From an uncultured Psychroserpens sp. (GTDB lineage: Bacteria > Bacteroidota > Bacteroidia > Flavobacteriales > Flavobacteriaceae), in NCBI RefSeq assembly GCF_947503375.1, contig NZ_CANNDQ010000002.1, positions 540,473 to 604,472 on the forward strand: a stretch of DNA of 64,000 nt, given 5' to 3'. Position numbers and translations under genes: made by a program. Under the pieces are notes generated by a model that was given only the letters and a program-made list of their open reading frames with translations, ran no database searches and had not been told where the DNA came from. Shown here in pieces: positions 1 to 9,640 of the stretch. The number at the start of each line of letters is the position of its first letter. Position 1 is the first letter of the stretch.

Positions 1-436
1 CTGTTTCTTCAGAGACTCTTAGTTCTCCAACCATAGTATCATCATAAGGTGCTTGCCAAATCTCTTGAGTTGTGTTTTGCGGATTATTGATATCTACGTC
101 TACTTCAGTATAAGAGGCACTATTAAAAATATTAGCACCTCCACCAATAGGATAAGTGCCAGTACCAGTATATCCAACTATCGTAAATGCAAATGCATTA
201 CCATCGCTATTGGTAGCTATAATAACTAAATTTTGTTGACCACCTGCATTTGCAATTGTTGCTGAAGATGAAATCTCCATAGATTGGTAAGATGTGCCAT
301 TCACTTTGGCCACTAATACTCCAGAAGGCACATTTTGTGGTGTCTCTCCTCCACCATCGTCATCACTTGAACATGATGTAAATGTTACTGATGTTATTGT
401 CATTATAAGTAACATGAATTGTTTTAAATGTCTCAT
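1..436 (-). CDS. Incomplete lipoprotein, C-terminus beyond the window edge
   Basis: An open frame runs on the minus strand from an ATG at 436 off the window edge, giving 145 codons with no stop. The N-terminus has a basic start, a hydrophobic stretch and a lipobox-like FTSC with the Cys at about residue 22, so it is probably a type II signal peptide. The Cys is followed by SSDDD and a Gly-rich linker. This resembles the Asp-rich export signals described for surface lipoproteins of Flavobacteriaceae, so I infer the cell surface. The rest is Ser/Thr/Gly/Asn-rich and beta-like (for example NAFAFTIVGY). I do not recognise a named family with confidence; it resembles small flavobacterial lipoproteins of unknown role. 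Confidence 0.75.
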   Translation of the reverse strand, partial: MRHLKQFMLLIMTITSVTFTSCSSDDDGGGETPQNVPSGVLVAKVNGTSYQSMEISSSATIANAGGQQNLVIIATNSDGNAFAFTIVGYTGTGTYPIGGGANIFNSASYTEVDVDINNPQNTTQEIWQAPYDDTMVGELRVSEET

Positions 437-498
437 TGTTGATATAGTTTTTATGGTTAATAACGAGACAAATTTGATGTAAAACGGAAGGAAAATCA

Positions 499-516
499 AT
501 ACGACAGATGTCGTAT
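499..516. promoter_or_regulatory. 18-bp inverted repeat upstream of the lipoprotein gene
   Basis: The sequence ATACGACA-GA-TGTCGTAT has two perfect 8-base arms. It lies 63 bases upstream of the lipoprotein start and about 50 bases beyond the 3' end of the GSCFA gene. A weak -7-like element (CAAATTTG on the minus strand, 472-479) lies downstream of it, which would place the palindrome over the -33 region. It has no T-run, so it looks more like a repressor or activator site than a terminator. The binding protein is unknown. Confidence 0.4.
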
Positions 517-568
517 ATTTTTAAAAACTACTGAAAATTAACACTTTATGAAATCGCAAATCAAAAAG

Positions 569-1519
569 TCAAAATCGAATATGTTTGTGAATTGATTGAA
601 TTTCAACTTGCTTTTTAGTTAGCTTTTGAAGAAAGGCTTGATGTGCTTCAGAATTTGGATTGAATGGTCGATGTAATAATCCTTTTTGAATAGCATCAAT
701 TTCAGTCATAGTGAGTTGTGCTTCACTAGAAATCCATACCTTCTTAAAGGCATTCCAAATATAATTAATGGCTGTTTGGTTAGGATGTAACATATCTTCG
801 TCATAAAAACGATAATCTCTTAACTCATCCATCATGATTTCATAAGACGGAAAATAATACAGCTGATGTCGTGAATCAACAACTTGATGAATAGCAGTAA
901 TTAAATGAGATTTACTAAGTGTATTTTCTACAAAGCCATCTTTAACATGTCGAATTGGAGAAACTGTAAACAGTATTGAAACTTCCGGATTTATACTTTT
1001 TAACAAAGTAATCATTCTATCTAGAGATGCTAGGATTGTTTTAGGTGATAACAACTCTTTTAAAAATTTCTTCTGAGGAACCTTGTGGCAATTGGCTACA
1101 TATTTATCTGATTCTATATATCTGTATGCCCAAGCCGTACCTAAAGTAATAATAAGATGAGTAGCTTCATTTAAGTGCTTTAACGTTTGTTTTACGTTGG
1201 TATTTAAATTGAAAAGTAAATGTTCTTTTGACGAGTCACTTAGTTTTGAATGTGCCTCAAAGCAATGCCATTGTTCATTATGCAAAAACACATCAGCTTT
1301 GGTATATACCTTTTTATTGATACTATTGCTTATCAGATTTTCAATTGCTAATGGGTGAAATAAAATTCCGAATGGATTCTTGAATTCTCGAAATTTAAAA
1401 TAGGTGAACTTATCAGTAATATGTTCAGCAAAACATGAGCCTAACAAAACAATTTTAGATTGATAATCTATTTGATTATGTTGTTGTTTAGAAAGCAGAA
1501 TTTTAGTCTGAAGATCCAT
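569..1519 (-). CDS. GSCFA domain protein
   Basis: The protein has 316 residues. The family signature GSCFA is at residues 27-31 in VVLLGSCFA-like context (here IVLLGSCFAEHI), and a DMLHPN segment lies near the C-terminus. GSCFA proteins are thought to have an SGNH-hydrolase-like fold; the N-terminal GS and the C-terminal D-x-x-H here fit a Ser-Asp-His arrangement, but the substrate is not established. There is no signal peptide, so it is probably cytoplasmic. It is transcribed away from the alpha-2-macroglobulin gene, downstream of the TPR gene (71-base gap), and may be cotranscribed with it. The family call is firm and the function is open. Confidence 0.9.
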   Translation of the reverse strand: MDLQTKILLSKQQHNQIDYQSKIVLLGSCFAEHITDKFTYFKFREFKNPFGILFHPLAIENLISNSINKKVYTKADVFLHNEQWHCFEAHSKLSDSSKEHLLFNLNTNVKQTLKHLNEATHLIITLGTAWAYRYIESDKYVANCHKVPQKKFLKELLSPKTILASLDRMITLLKSINPEVSILFTVSPIRHVKDGFVENTLSKSHLITAIHQVVDSRHQLYYFPSYEIMMDELRDYRFYDEDMLHPNQTAINYIWNAFKKVWISSEAQLTMTEIDAIQKGLLHRPFNPNSEAHQAFLQKLTKKQVEIQSIHKHIRF

Positions 1520-1590
1520 TACTATAAGGTTTCAAAAGGTATGTATTAATACCAGTAAAGATAAGCAAGTAGATATAAAACTAATATAAC

Positions 1591-2547
1591 TTAGAGCGCT
1601 AAAATAGTATTCTTCTCTTTTTTAAATGGTTCTATCCTCGGCAATTCTTCAATAGCAAGATCTATATATTTTAATGCTTTTGTCTTATTTCCTTTGTGCT
1701 TGTAGATTTGGGCTAATCTGTAATTAGCCCAAGCTTTCGGTACGCCATCAGCAGCAGAGTAATTATTAATGTAGGTGATTAAACACTTTTCTCCTTTATC
1801 TAATTGTACATTATATTCTGCCGCTACTTTACCAATTTGATAGTGCAACGCATTACGATTGTATTTTTGCTGTGCTGCTTCTATAGTTGAAATGGCTTTA
1901 TTAGGTTGTTCTTGTGATTCATAGTGCTTTGTCAATTTATCAAAGCATGTAAGTGAACCACCAATTGTAACTGCTTTTTTATAATAGCTTTCTGCTAATT
2001 CAGGTTCATCATCATATTCATAGATATACCCTTTAGCTAGATAGCCGTCTACTTTTGAAAGTGCTTCTAATTCTTCAGCATACTTAAGAGACTTGTTTTT
2101 ACTTCCACCTACAATTCCAGGCAATTGCATATATAGCTCTACCAAAGCCCAGCGTGTGTCTATGTGAGTTGGATCTAATTCTGCAGCAGTTAAAAATGCT
2201 TTTTTAATATCGCCAATAATTCCTAGAGCACTTATTTTACTTATAGTTAAAGCTTTCATCCCTAATGCACCTCCATACTTGTAATGATAATTAGCAACAT
2301 TGGGTTTAATCTCTACTAATTTTTTATATTCAGTTATTGCTTCATCCCATTTACGCTGTTGCCCATAAGTATCTCCAAGCAATTCAATACCTTCAACATC
2401 ATTGGGATGGGTATCAACATATTCTACTAACAACGATTCTGCCTTTGCAAACTTATTACTCTCAAGTAACTGCTTAATACTTATAATAGAAGACGATTGT
2501 CCAAAGCTTATTAAAGGGATAAAGAAAAGGATATATATAAATTTCAT
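1591..2547 (-). CDS. Exported TPR-repeat protein
   Basis: The 318-residue protein starts with a signal peptide (MKFIYILFFIPLISFGQ, probable cleavage before Q or S). The rest is alpha-helical tetratricopeptide-like repeats: an A-x-S-L-L/V-x-x-Y pattern near 35-45, then GDTYGQQRKWDEAITEYKKL around 60, and a C-terminal repeat with YRLAQIYKHKGNKTKALKYI. TPR proteins are protein-interaction scaffolds; being exported, it probably acts in the periplasm. It is divergent from the alpha-2-macroglobulin gene, with a 178-base shared upstream region. No catalytic domain is visible. Confidence 0.85.
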   Translation of the reverse strand: MKFIYILFFIPLISFGQSSSIISIKQLLESNKFAKAESLLVEYVDTHPNDVEGIELLGDTYGQQRKWDEAITEYKKLVEIKPNVANYHYKYGGALGMKALTISKISALGIIGDIKKAFLTAAELDPTHIDTRWALVELYMQLPGIVGGSKNKSLKYAEELEALSKVDGYLAKGYIYEYDDEPELAESYYKKAVTIGGSLTCFDKLTKHYESQEQPNKAISTIEAAQQKYNRNALHYQIGKVAAEYNVQLDKGEKCLITYINNYSAADGVPKAWANYRLAQIYKHKGNKTKALKYIDLAIEELPRIEPFKKEKNTILAL

Positions 2548-2568
2548 AATAGTATTTGGGCAAAATCT

Positions 2569-2589
2569 ATACCAATAATTTCTTGGTAT
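2569..2589. promoter_or_regulatory. Small inverted repeat in the divergent TPR / A2M spacer
   Basis: ATACCAA and TTGGTAT arms, 7 bases each, are separated by 7 bases in the spacer between two divergent genes. It lies 22 bases upstream of the TPR gene start, so it could be an operator or a 5'-UTR hairpin for that gene. There is no independent support. Confidence 0.25.
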
Positions 2590-2725
2590 TATTTTTGATT
2601 TTCAAGGTATAAAGATAATGTGTTTAACTCTAAAATTCATAACTTCACTCAACCAAACGGCACAATAACTAATTTGTTGTTTTTTAGACGAAGTTTTGAG
2701 TTTAAATTACACGAAAACTGAAATT

Positions 2726-5700
2726 ATGAAGCTAATACTAAACATGTTAATGATACTATGTTTTGCTAATTTTACTAATGCTCAAACTCCTCAAGATTAT
2801 TCAAAATTGTGGAAAGAAGTAAACGATCTTGAAAATGAAGGTTTGCCAAAATCAGCCTTAAAAATTGTTGACACCATTGAAAAAGAAGCTGTTGAAAGTA
2901 ATAATTCGCCACAACAGATAAAAGCGCTACTCTACCGAAGTAAATATGCATTAATTCTAGAGGAAGATGCGCAATATAACATTATCAATGATTTTAAAGT
3001 TGCCATTTCAAACAGCCAATCACCTACAAAAAATGTATTACAAAATGTATTAGCAACTTTATATTGGCAATATTTCAATCAAAATAGATGGAAATTTTAT
3101 AATCGTACAAAAACCAGTACTAAAGTAGATGAAATTGATTTTAGAACTTGGGATTTACAAACCTTATTTGACGAAATACATAAGTATTATGAGCAATCGT
3201 TAGCCAATGGCTTAATACTACAGCAGACCGATTTAAAAGATTATGAAGCTATCATACACACTCAAAAGGGATCAAAAACACTTAGACCAACACTTTACGA
3301 CCTACTTGCACATAATGCACTTCAATTTTATAAGACCAATGAAAATAACATCACTAAACCTGCTTATAAATTTGAAATCGATGATCCAAAATTAATACAA
3401 TCTGCTAACTTGTTCTCAAGAATGCCAATTGCATCTAAAGATGCTTCGTCGTTGCAGTTGAAAGCTTTAAAAATCTATCAAAGCCTAATTAAGTTTCATC
3501 TTAAAGACAATACACTTGAAGCATTAGTTGATGTAGATATTGAGCGTTTAAATTACGTATATCAGAATGCTACTTTTGATAACAAACAAGAACTATTTCT
3601 CAATTCTCTAAATGTAGAACGTGAAAAATGGAGTAATATAAACGCCAAAGTTGTTACTTTATATGATCATGAAATTGCAAAAATATATCAAACGCTAGGT
3701 TACACATACCAGCCCAAAACCAATGAAACACATCGCTGGAAACTAAAAAAGGCCCTTGAAGTTTGTGATATAGCAATTAGTAGGTTTCCAAATAGTAAAG
3801 GTGCAGATAAATGCAGAATATTAAAAGCACAGGTCTTATCACAATCACTTCAAATCATCTCTGAAGATGTGGTGCCAATACAAACGAATGCGTTAGCATT
3901 AATTAGATACAAAAACATAGATGCTATCAATTTTAAAATTGGTATAGTAAGCAACAAGGAGCTTGAGATTCTACGTAAATTCAATACAGCTTCCGAGCAT
4001 CAAAAGATTCTTTCTAAAATGAAAGTTATTCATAGTTGGACTTCCAATCTAAAAAATGAAAACGATTATCAACAACATGCAACAGAGATTGCTATTCCTA
4101 AACTAAATAACGGACGCTATATCATTTACGGGCAAGTAGAAGGGAGTGCTAACACATACATGTTTAAAGAATTACAAGTCTCTAATATTGCATACGCCTT
4201 AAAAGAGCAAAAAGGTAGTGCAACTTATCAAGTTGTTAATAGACTTAATGGAAAACCTATTGCAAATGCACAAATTGAATATACTTACAGAAAAAGTTAT
4301 AAAGATGTTTACAAGACTGAGAAGCACAGTACAAATAACAATGGTGAATTCACAATTTCAAGAAAAAGATATACTCGTGATCATGCCAAATTAGATATAA
4401 AAACAGACGCAGATCATGCTTTATTTGAAAACTTATATTTAAGTCGTTACTATAATTATGGCGACGATAAACCTGATTATCCAACGTATAAAGGGTTTTT
4501 GTTTTCTGACCGAAGTATATACAGACCTGGACAACCGCTATATTTTAAAGGTATTGTTATGCGTACAGATGAAAGCAGATCTGAAGTTTCTGCAAATCAA
4601 TATGTAGATGTTTTCCTATATAACACTAATGGCGAGGAGGTTAGTAAGCTTAACCTAAAAACGAATGCTTATGGTTCTATCTCAGGTGAGTTCATTATAC
4701 CTAATGATGGCTTGACCGGTAATTTTTCAATTAGAATGCAAGGGAAACATGACCTCAACACGTATCACTCATTTTCAGTTGAAGAATACAAACGTCCAAA
4801 ATTTGAAGCTGAATTTTCACCAGTTTCAAAAACATATAAGGTTAATGATACGATTACAGTAGATGGTAATGCTATTGCTTATGCGGGAAGTAGTATTACT
4901 GATGCCAAAGTGGTATATCGTGTACACCGAAAGGTACAATACCCAAGATGGTATTATCGGTACAGACCATATTTTAATAGTGAGCCTCAAGAAATAACTC
5001 ATGGTGAGACCACTACTGACAGCAATGGTAATTTCAAAATAGACTTTAAAGCCATTCCTGATGAAAGTATAGACAAAAGTGCTTTACCTAAATTTAGTTA
5101 TGAAGTGACAGCAGATATCACAGATATAAATGGAGAAACAAGAAGCGCAACCACTATAGTTAATGTTGGTTATCATGCGTTGATTGCTTCAATTGGTGCT
5201 GCAAATCACCTAGAAAAAAACAGTAAAGATCATAAGATTTCTATTGATACTAGAAATCTCAATGGAGAAGAAGTTTCAGCAAAAGGAACTATTAAGATTT
5301 ATAAATTATTAGCTCCTGAAACCGTATTAAGAGACAGACCTTGGGCTGCTCCAGATTATCAAGAGTTTACTAAAGACAATTTTAAAGCATTGTTTCCATA
5401 TGAAGCCTACAAAAATGAACATGATAGCAACCAATGGAAAAAAGGTGAACTAGTCTTCTCTGATTCATTCGATACTGAAGCTTCAAAAGAACTTAAACTT
5501 GGCAAGATCAAACGCTGGGCATCTGGAAAATATGCTATTGTACTAGAGTCTGAAGACCGTTTTGGGCAAACTGTAAAAGACGAAATACAAACTTTGGTAT
5601 ATAGCACTAAAGACCAAACATTAGCAGATAATCAATTGTTTGAGCTTAACACCAATAAAACCGAATATGCAATTGGTGATATCGTAGAACTTACACTTGG

Positions 5701-8700
5701 TAGTGCTGCTTCTAACCTAAATATTACATTAGAGATCGAGAAGAACAAAAAGATCATTAGAAAACAAGTTATCGCTTTAAGTGATGAAAAAAAGTCAATT
5801 ACAATTCCTGTTACCAAAGAAGATCTAGGTGGTTTTGTAGTGCATTATCTTTATGTGTATCAAAACAGTTTCAGAAAAGGAACATTGAATATTTCGGTAC
5901 CTTACCCAAAAACCGACCTAGAGATTGAAACACTCACGTTTAGAGATAAGCTTCAACCAGGGACAGATGAGACTTGGAGTTTCAAAATTAAAGGCTCAAA
6001 AGGTGATAAAGTAGCTGCCGAAGTATTAGCTAGCATGTATGATGCTTCTTTAGATCAATTTAAACCACATAACTGGAGTTTTAATCCCATTCAGCAACCA
6101 ACATACTACTCGAGATACAGTATAACTGCTGATAAGAATTTTAGAACAGATCCATTTAGAATTGAAAACTTACAGTATAGTTCGGCAAATTATAGCGTAC
6201 AAAATTATGATCGATTAAATTTATTTGGACTTGATTTTAGTAGTTATTATTATGCTAGACAAAGATACCTTAGAAGTTTAAAAAAATCTATCCCTTCTAC
6301 TTATGTAGGAAAAAAATCTTCTACCGTAAAAGAAGGGTTTATAAATGGTACTGTAACAGACGGTGAGGGCTTACCTCTTCCTGGTGTGAATGTAATAATT
6401 AAAGGCTCTTCTAGAGGTGTTCAAACTGACTTTGACGGACAATTTTCAATAGAAGCTGCTAAAGGAGAAATATTGGTGTTCAGTTTTATTGGATTGAATG
6501 AATTGAAAATCCATCTTTCTGAAGATAATTATTACGCTGTTACACTCAATGAAGACAACGCGCTTTTGGATGAAGTAGTAATATCGGCTTATAGTACTAC
6601 TAAATCTTCAAATAGAAGCGTAGATCCAGTAGGTTATGAAGCAGAAGAACTAGATGATAGCATCCAATTGGATACACTAGAAGAACAAGTTTCAGGCTTA
6701 AATGTAGCTTCTGTATCAAAAGAATCTGGGCAAAAAAATGAAGACCAACTAAACTTTGATAATGTCAAAATTCGTAAAAACCTTCAAGAAACTGCTTTTT
6801 TCTTTCCACAGTTACAAACTAACAATGAAGGTCATGTGAGTTTTAGCTTCACAACACCAGAAGCTTTAACACAATGGAAATTACAATTGTTGGCACACAC
6901 CTCAACGCTAGAAAGCACTACTACATCATTAGAAACCGTTACGCAAAAAGAACTTATGGTCTTGCCAAATGCACCTCGTTTCTTACGTCAAGGCGATATC
7001 GTTTATTTAAGTACTAAGATTGCTAACCTTACCGATAAAGCATTATCGGGACAAGCAAAACTTAAGCTTACAGATGCAATTACAAATGAAGACATTACTT
7101 CAAAAGTACTCGTGTTAGAAACGACTTCAAATCCGTCAAATAGAAAATTTGCTGATGAAATTGAGGACTTTACTGTAGCAGCAAAAGGCAACACACAAGT
7201 AACATGGATATTATCAATAACAAACGATATAAATGCTGTTCAGTATGAGATCGTAGCTAAATCTGGTAATTTTAGTGATGGCGAACTACATGCACTTCCA
7301 GTATTAACTAATAGAATGTTGGTGACCGAAACCTTACCAATGTGGATTAAAAGTAATGAATCAAGAACATTCACTTTAGACAAACTTAAAACAAGTACCT
7401 CAACCACACTTAAACATCATAAACTTACTTTGGAGATGACTAGCAATCCTGCTTGGTATGCTGTACAAGCGCTGCCTTATTTAATGGAATATCCTTATGA
7501 ATGTAACGAACAAACCTTTAGTCGTTATTATGCTAATGCATTGGCAAGTCATATAGCAAATAGCAATCCAAGAATTCAGGAGGTGTTTAAACAATGGGCA
7601 TCACTAGATGTATTAATGAGTAACCTCGAAAAAAATCAAGAATTAAAATCCTTATTAATACAGGAAACACCTTGGTTACGAAATGCACAGAGCGAAACCG
7701 AACAAAAAAAGCGCATTGCATTGCTATTTGATCTAAATAAGATGAATCGTGAACTTAAATCTGCTAAACGTAAATTAAAGAACGCTCAATTATCAAATGG
7801 TGGATGGGCTTGGTTTAAAGGAGGAGATGCAAACCGATACATCACACAACATATCATTACTGGTTTTGGTCACCTTAGTAAATTAGGCGTTGCAACAACT
7901 GAGGATACTAAAATGATCAACAGTGCTATCAATTATCTTGATATCAAATTTATTGAAGAGTACAACGACATAAAAAAGTATAATCCAAATGCAGATCTAT
8001 CTAAAGATCATTTAAGCTACACACAATTACACTATTTGTACATGCGTAGCTTCTATCCAGAAAATAAACCTTCAAAAGAGGTTCAAGGCATAATGGATTA
8101 TTACCAAATTCAAATTCAAAAATATTGGTTAAAGCGTTCATTATATGCTAAAGGTCTAATGGCTCTAGTCACTCATAGAATGCAAGACATAACGACATCA
8201 AAAAAGATTTTGAATTCATTACAAGAAACCAGTATCACATCGGAAGAGCTAGGCATGTATTGGAAAGAAAACACAAGCTCTTGGTATTGGTATCAAGCAC
8301 CTATAGAAACACAAGCATTATTAATTGAAGCATTTTCAGAAATAGAGAATGACACAAAAACCATTGATAATTTAAAAATCTGGTTGCTTAAAAACAAGCA
8401 AACCAATCAATGGAAGACTACTAAAGCTACTACTGAAGCTGTATATGCTTTATTACTTCAAGGTAGTGATTGGCTAAGCGTTACTGATATGGTCGATGTG
8501 GTTATAGGTGGGAAAGAAATTGCGCCATCAAAACTTGAAGACGTAAAAGTAGAAGCTGGTACTGGATACTATAAAACGTCATGGACAGGTTCAGCTATAA
8601 ATCCTGCCATGGCAACTGTTCAGCTCACAAAAAAAGGAGATGGCATTGCTTGGGGAAGTTTATACTGGCAATACTTTGAAGATTTAGATAAGATCACATC

Positions 8701-9136
8701 TGCCGAAACACCTTTAAAACTTAAGAAGAAATTATTTAAAAAAACGAATACAGATACTGGTGAAACACTTACTGAGGTGACTTCTGATACCCATCTAAAT
8801 GTAGGAGATTTGATACGAGTTCGTATAGAGTTAAGAAGTGATCGTACTATGGAGTTTGTTCATATGAAAGACATGAGAGCATCTGGATTGGAACCTATAA
8901 ATGTGTTATCACAATATAAGTGGCAAGATGGTTTAGGTTATTATGAAAGCACAAAAGACGCATCTACTAACTTCTTTTTCGATTATTTACCAAAAGGTAT
9001 TTATGTATTTGAATATGACCTAAGAGTTAACAATGCTGGTGATATGAGTAATGGTATTACAACAATTCAAAGCATGTATGCTCCTGAATTTAGTAGCCAT
9101 AGCGAAGGCATTAGAATTAGTGTAGATACAGAGTAG
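2726..9136 (+). CDS. Alpha-2-macroglobulin family protein with inserted SusC-like module
   Basis: The protein has 2136 residues from the ATG at 2726. An in-frame TTG at 2696 would add ten residues before the signal peptide, so I reject it. The signal peptide is MKLILNMLMILCFANFTNAQ, type I rather than a clear lipobox. An N-terminal helical region spans roughly 20-360. The MG2 landmark DRSIYRPGQPLYFKG is near residue 595. A second-half A2M domain starts near 1347 (VKIRKNLQETAFFFPQL), and the thioester motif CNEQ is at 1593-1596, inside a helical thioester domain (SNGGWAWFKGGDANRY). Such proteins are thought to trap proteases or protect the envelope. Residues about 1202-1345 are unusual: a carboxypeptidase-regulatory-like beta domain (NGTVTDGEGLPLPGVNVIIK), a TonB-box-like LLDEVVISAY and a plug-like LEEQVSGLNVASVS, as in SusC-type receptors. 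It is much longer than the usual 1500-1900 residues of the family. Confidence 0.95.
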   Translation: MKLILNMLMILCFANFTNAQTPQDYSKLWKEVNDLENEGLPKSALKIVDTIEKEAVESNNSPQQIKALLYRSKYALILEEDAQYNIINDFKVAISNSQSPTKNVLQNVLATLYWQYFNQNRWKFYNRTKTSTKVDEIDFRTWDLQTLFDEIHKYYEQSLANGLILQQTDLKDYEAIIHTQKGSKTLRPTLYDLLAHNALQFYKTNENNITKPAYKFEIDDPKLIQSANLFSRMPIASKDASSLQLKALKIYQSLIKFHLKDNTLEALVDVDIERLNYVYQNATFDNKQELFLNSLNVEREKWSNINAKVVTLYDHEIAKIYQTLGYTYQPKTNETHRWKLKKALEVCDIAISRFPNSKGADKCRILKAQVLSQSLQIISEDVVPIQTNALALIRYKNIDAINFKIGIVSNKELEILRKFNTASEHQKILSKMKVIHSWTSNLKNENDYQQHATEIAIPKLNNGRYIIYGQVEGSANTYMFKELQVSNIAYALKEQKGSATYQVVNRLNGKPIANAQIEYTYRKSYKDVYKTEKHSTNNNGEFTISRKRYTRDHAKLDIKTDADHALFENLYLSRYYNYGDDKPDYPTYKGFLFSDRSIYRPGQPLYFKGIVMRTDESRSEVSANQYVDVFLYNTNGEEVSKLNLKTNAYGSISGEFIIPNDGLTGNFSIRMQGKHDLNTYHSFSVEEYKRPKFEAEFSPVSKTYKVNDTITVDGNAIAYAGSSITDAKVVYRVHRKVQYPRWYYRYRPYFNSEPQEITHGETTTDSNGNFKIDFKAIPDESIDKSALPKFSYEVTADITDINGETRSATTIVNVGYHALIASIGAANHLEKNSKDHKISIDTRNLNGEEVSAKGTIKIYKLLAPETVLRDRPWAAPDYQEFTKDNFKALFPYEAYKNEHDSNQWKKGELVFSDSFDTEASKELKLGKIKRWASGKYAIVLESEDRFGQTVKDEIQTLVYSTKDQTLADNQLFELNTNKTEYAIGDIVELTLGSAASNLNITLEIEKNKKIIRKQVIALSDEKKSITIPVTKEDLGGFVVHYLYVYQNSFRKGTLNISVPYPKTDLEIETLTFRDKLQPGTDETWSFKIKGSKGDKVAAEVLASMYDASLDQFKPHNWSFNPIQQPTYYSRYSITADKNFRTDPFRIENLQYSSANYSVQNYDRLNLFGLDFSSYYYARQRYLRSLKKSIPSTYVGKKSSTVKEGFINGTVTDGEGLPLPGVNVIIKGSSRGVQTDFDGQFSIEAAKGEILVFSFIGLNELKIHLSEDNYYAVTLNEDNALLDEVVISAYSTTKSSNRSVDPVGYEAEELDDSIQLDTLEEQVSGLNVASVSKESGQKNEDQLNFDNVKIRKNLQETAFFFPQLQTNNEGHVSFSFTTPEALTQWKLQLLAHTSTLESTTTSLETVTQKELMVLPNAPRFLRQGDIVYLSTKIANLTDKALSGQAKLKLTDAITNEDITSKVLVLETTSNPSNRKFADEIEDFTVAAKGNTQVTWILSITNDINAVQYEIVAKSGNFSDGELHALPVLTNRMLVTETLPMWIKSNESRTFTLDKLKTSTSTTLKHHKLTLEMTSNPAWYAVQALPYLMEYPYECNEQTFSRYYANALASHIANSNPRIQEVFKQWASLDVLMSNLEKNQELKSLLIQETPWLRNAQSETEQKKRIALLFDLNKMNRELKSAKRKLKNAQLSNGGWAWFKGGDANRYITQHIITGFGHLSKLGVATTEDTKMINSAINYLDIKFIEEYNDIKKYNPNADLSKDHLSYTQLHYLYMRSFYPENKPSKEVQGIMDYYQIQIQKYWLKRSLYAKGLMALVTHRMQDITTSKKILNSLQETSITSEELGMYWKENTSSWYWYQAPIETQALLIEAFSEIENDTKTIDNLKIWLLKNKQTNQWKTTKATTEAVYALLLQGSDWLSVTDMVDVVIGGKEIAPSKLEDVKVEAGTGYYKTSWTGSAINPAMATVQLTKKGDGIAWGSLYWQYFEDLDKITSAETPLKLKKKLFKKTNTDTGETLTEVTSDTHLNVGDLIRVRIELRSDRTMEFVHMKDMRASGLEPINVLSQYKWQDGLGYYESTKDASTNFFFDYLPKGIYVFEYDLRVNNAGDMSNGITTIQSMYAPEFSSHSEGIRISVDTE

Positions 9137-9221
9137 CTGTTAGTTTAGAAGTGTTTTAACGACAAAACCTAGCATATAGCTAATTATAACTATATTAGTA
9201 TAACTAACAAAACATAAGATT

Positions 9222-9593
9222 ATGAACTCAAAAGTATTTTTGGTCTTGAGAATTTTACTCGGACTTTTCGTTTTGGTCTTCGGACTCAATAAGTTTCTAC
9301 ATTTTATTCCAGATTTCCCTTTAGAAGCTGATGCACTTGAATATTTTACTGCGCTTTCTAATTCTAAAACAATGACACTTGTAGCTATTGTAGAAATTGT
9401 AGCTGGATTAGCATTGATCTCTAATAAATTTGGAGCACTCATGGCTCTTATATTAATGAGTATCTCTATAAATGCTTTATTATTTCACCTTACACTAGAT
9501 CCTGCTAATAGTGCTGGTGCAGTTGTATTATTAGTATTAAATGTATTAGTGTTATTTGGGTATAAAGACCAGTACAAAGCATTGTTGAACTAA
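9222..9593 (+). CDS. DoxX-family small membrane protein
   Basis: The 123-residue protein has four hydrophobic helices: about 5-25, 50-70, 73-90 and 97-115. The first helix and following loop (LRILLGLFVLVFGLNKFLHF) match DoxX-like proteins, a family of inner-membrane proteins linked in some bacteria to thiol or redox stress handling. No catalytic residues are visible, so the role is unassigned. It lies 85 bases after the alpha-2-macroglobulin gene with no terminator seen between them, so readthrough is possible. A bidirectional terminator follows. Confidence 0.8.
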   Translation: MNSKVFLVLRILLGLFVLVFGLNKFLHFIPDFPLEADALEYFTALSNSKTMTLVAIVEIVAGLALISNKFGALMALILMSISINALLFHLTLDPANSAGAVVLLVLNVLVLFGYKDQYKALLN

Positions 9594-9610
9594 CTGATAA
9601 TATTAAACAC

Positions 9611-9640
9611 AAAAAGAGGTTTATAATAAGCCTCTTTTTT
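9611..9640. terminator. Bidirectional terminator between convergent genes
   Basis: AAAAAGAGG pairs with CCTCTTTTT around an 11-base loop. T-runs follow on the plus strand and, as leading A's, on the minus strand. It serves the DoxX gene and overlaps the stop codon of the convergent DUF4136 gene. Confidence 0.8.

Noticed and set aside
2569..2589. Hairpin before the TPR gene as a terminator
   Set aside because: It lies between divergent genes, so neither transcript ends there.
2696..2725. Upstream TTG start for the alpha-2-macroglobulin gene
   Set aside because: It would place ten residues before a complete signal peptide that begins at the ATG at 2726.
9140..9442. A 100-codon minus-strand frame over the DoxX gene
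   Set aside because: It is a shadow of the DoxX coding strand, which has clear helices and a family match.
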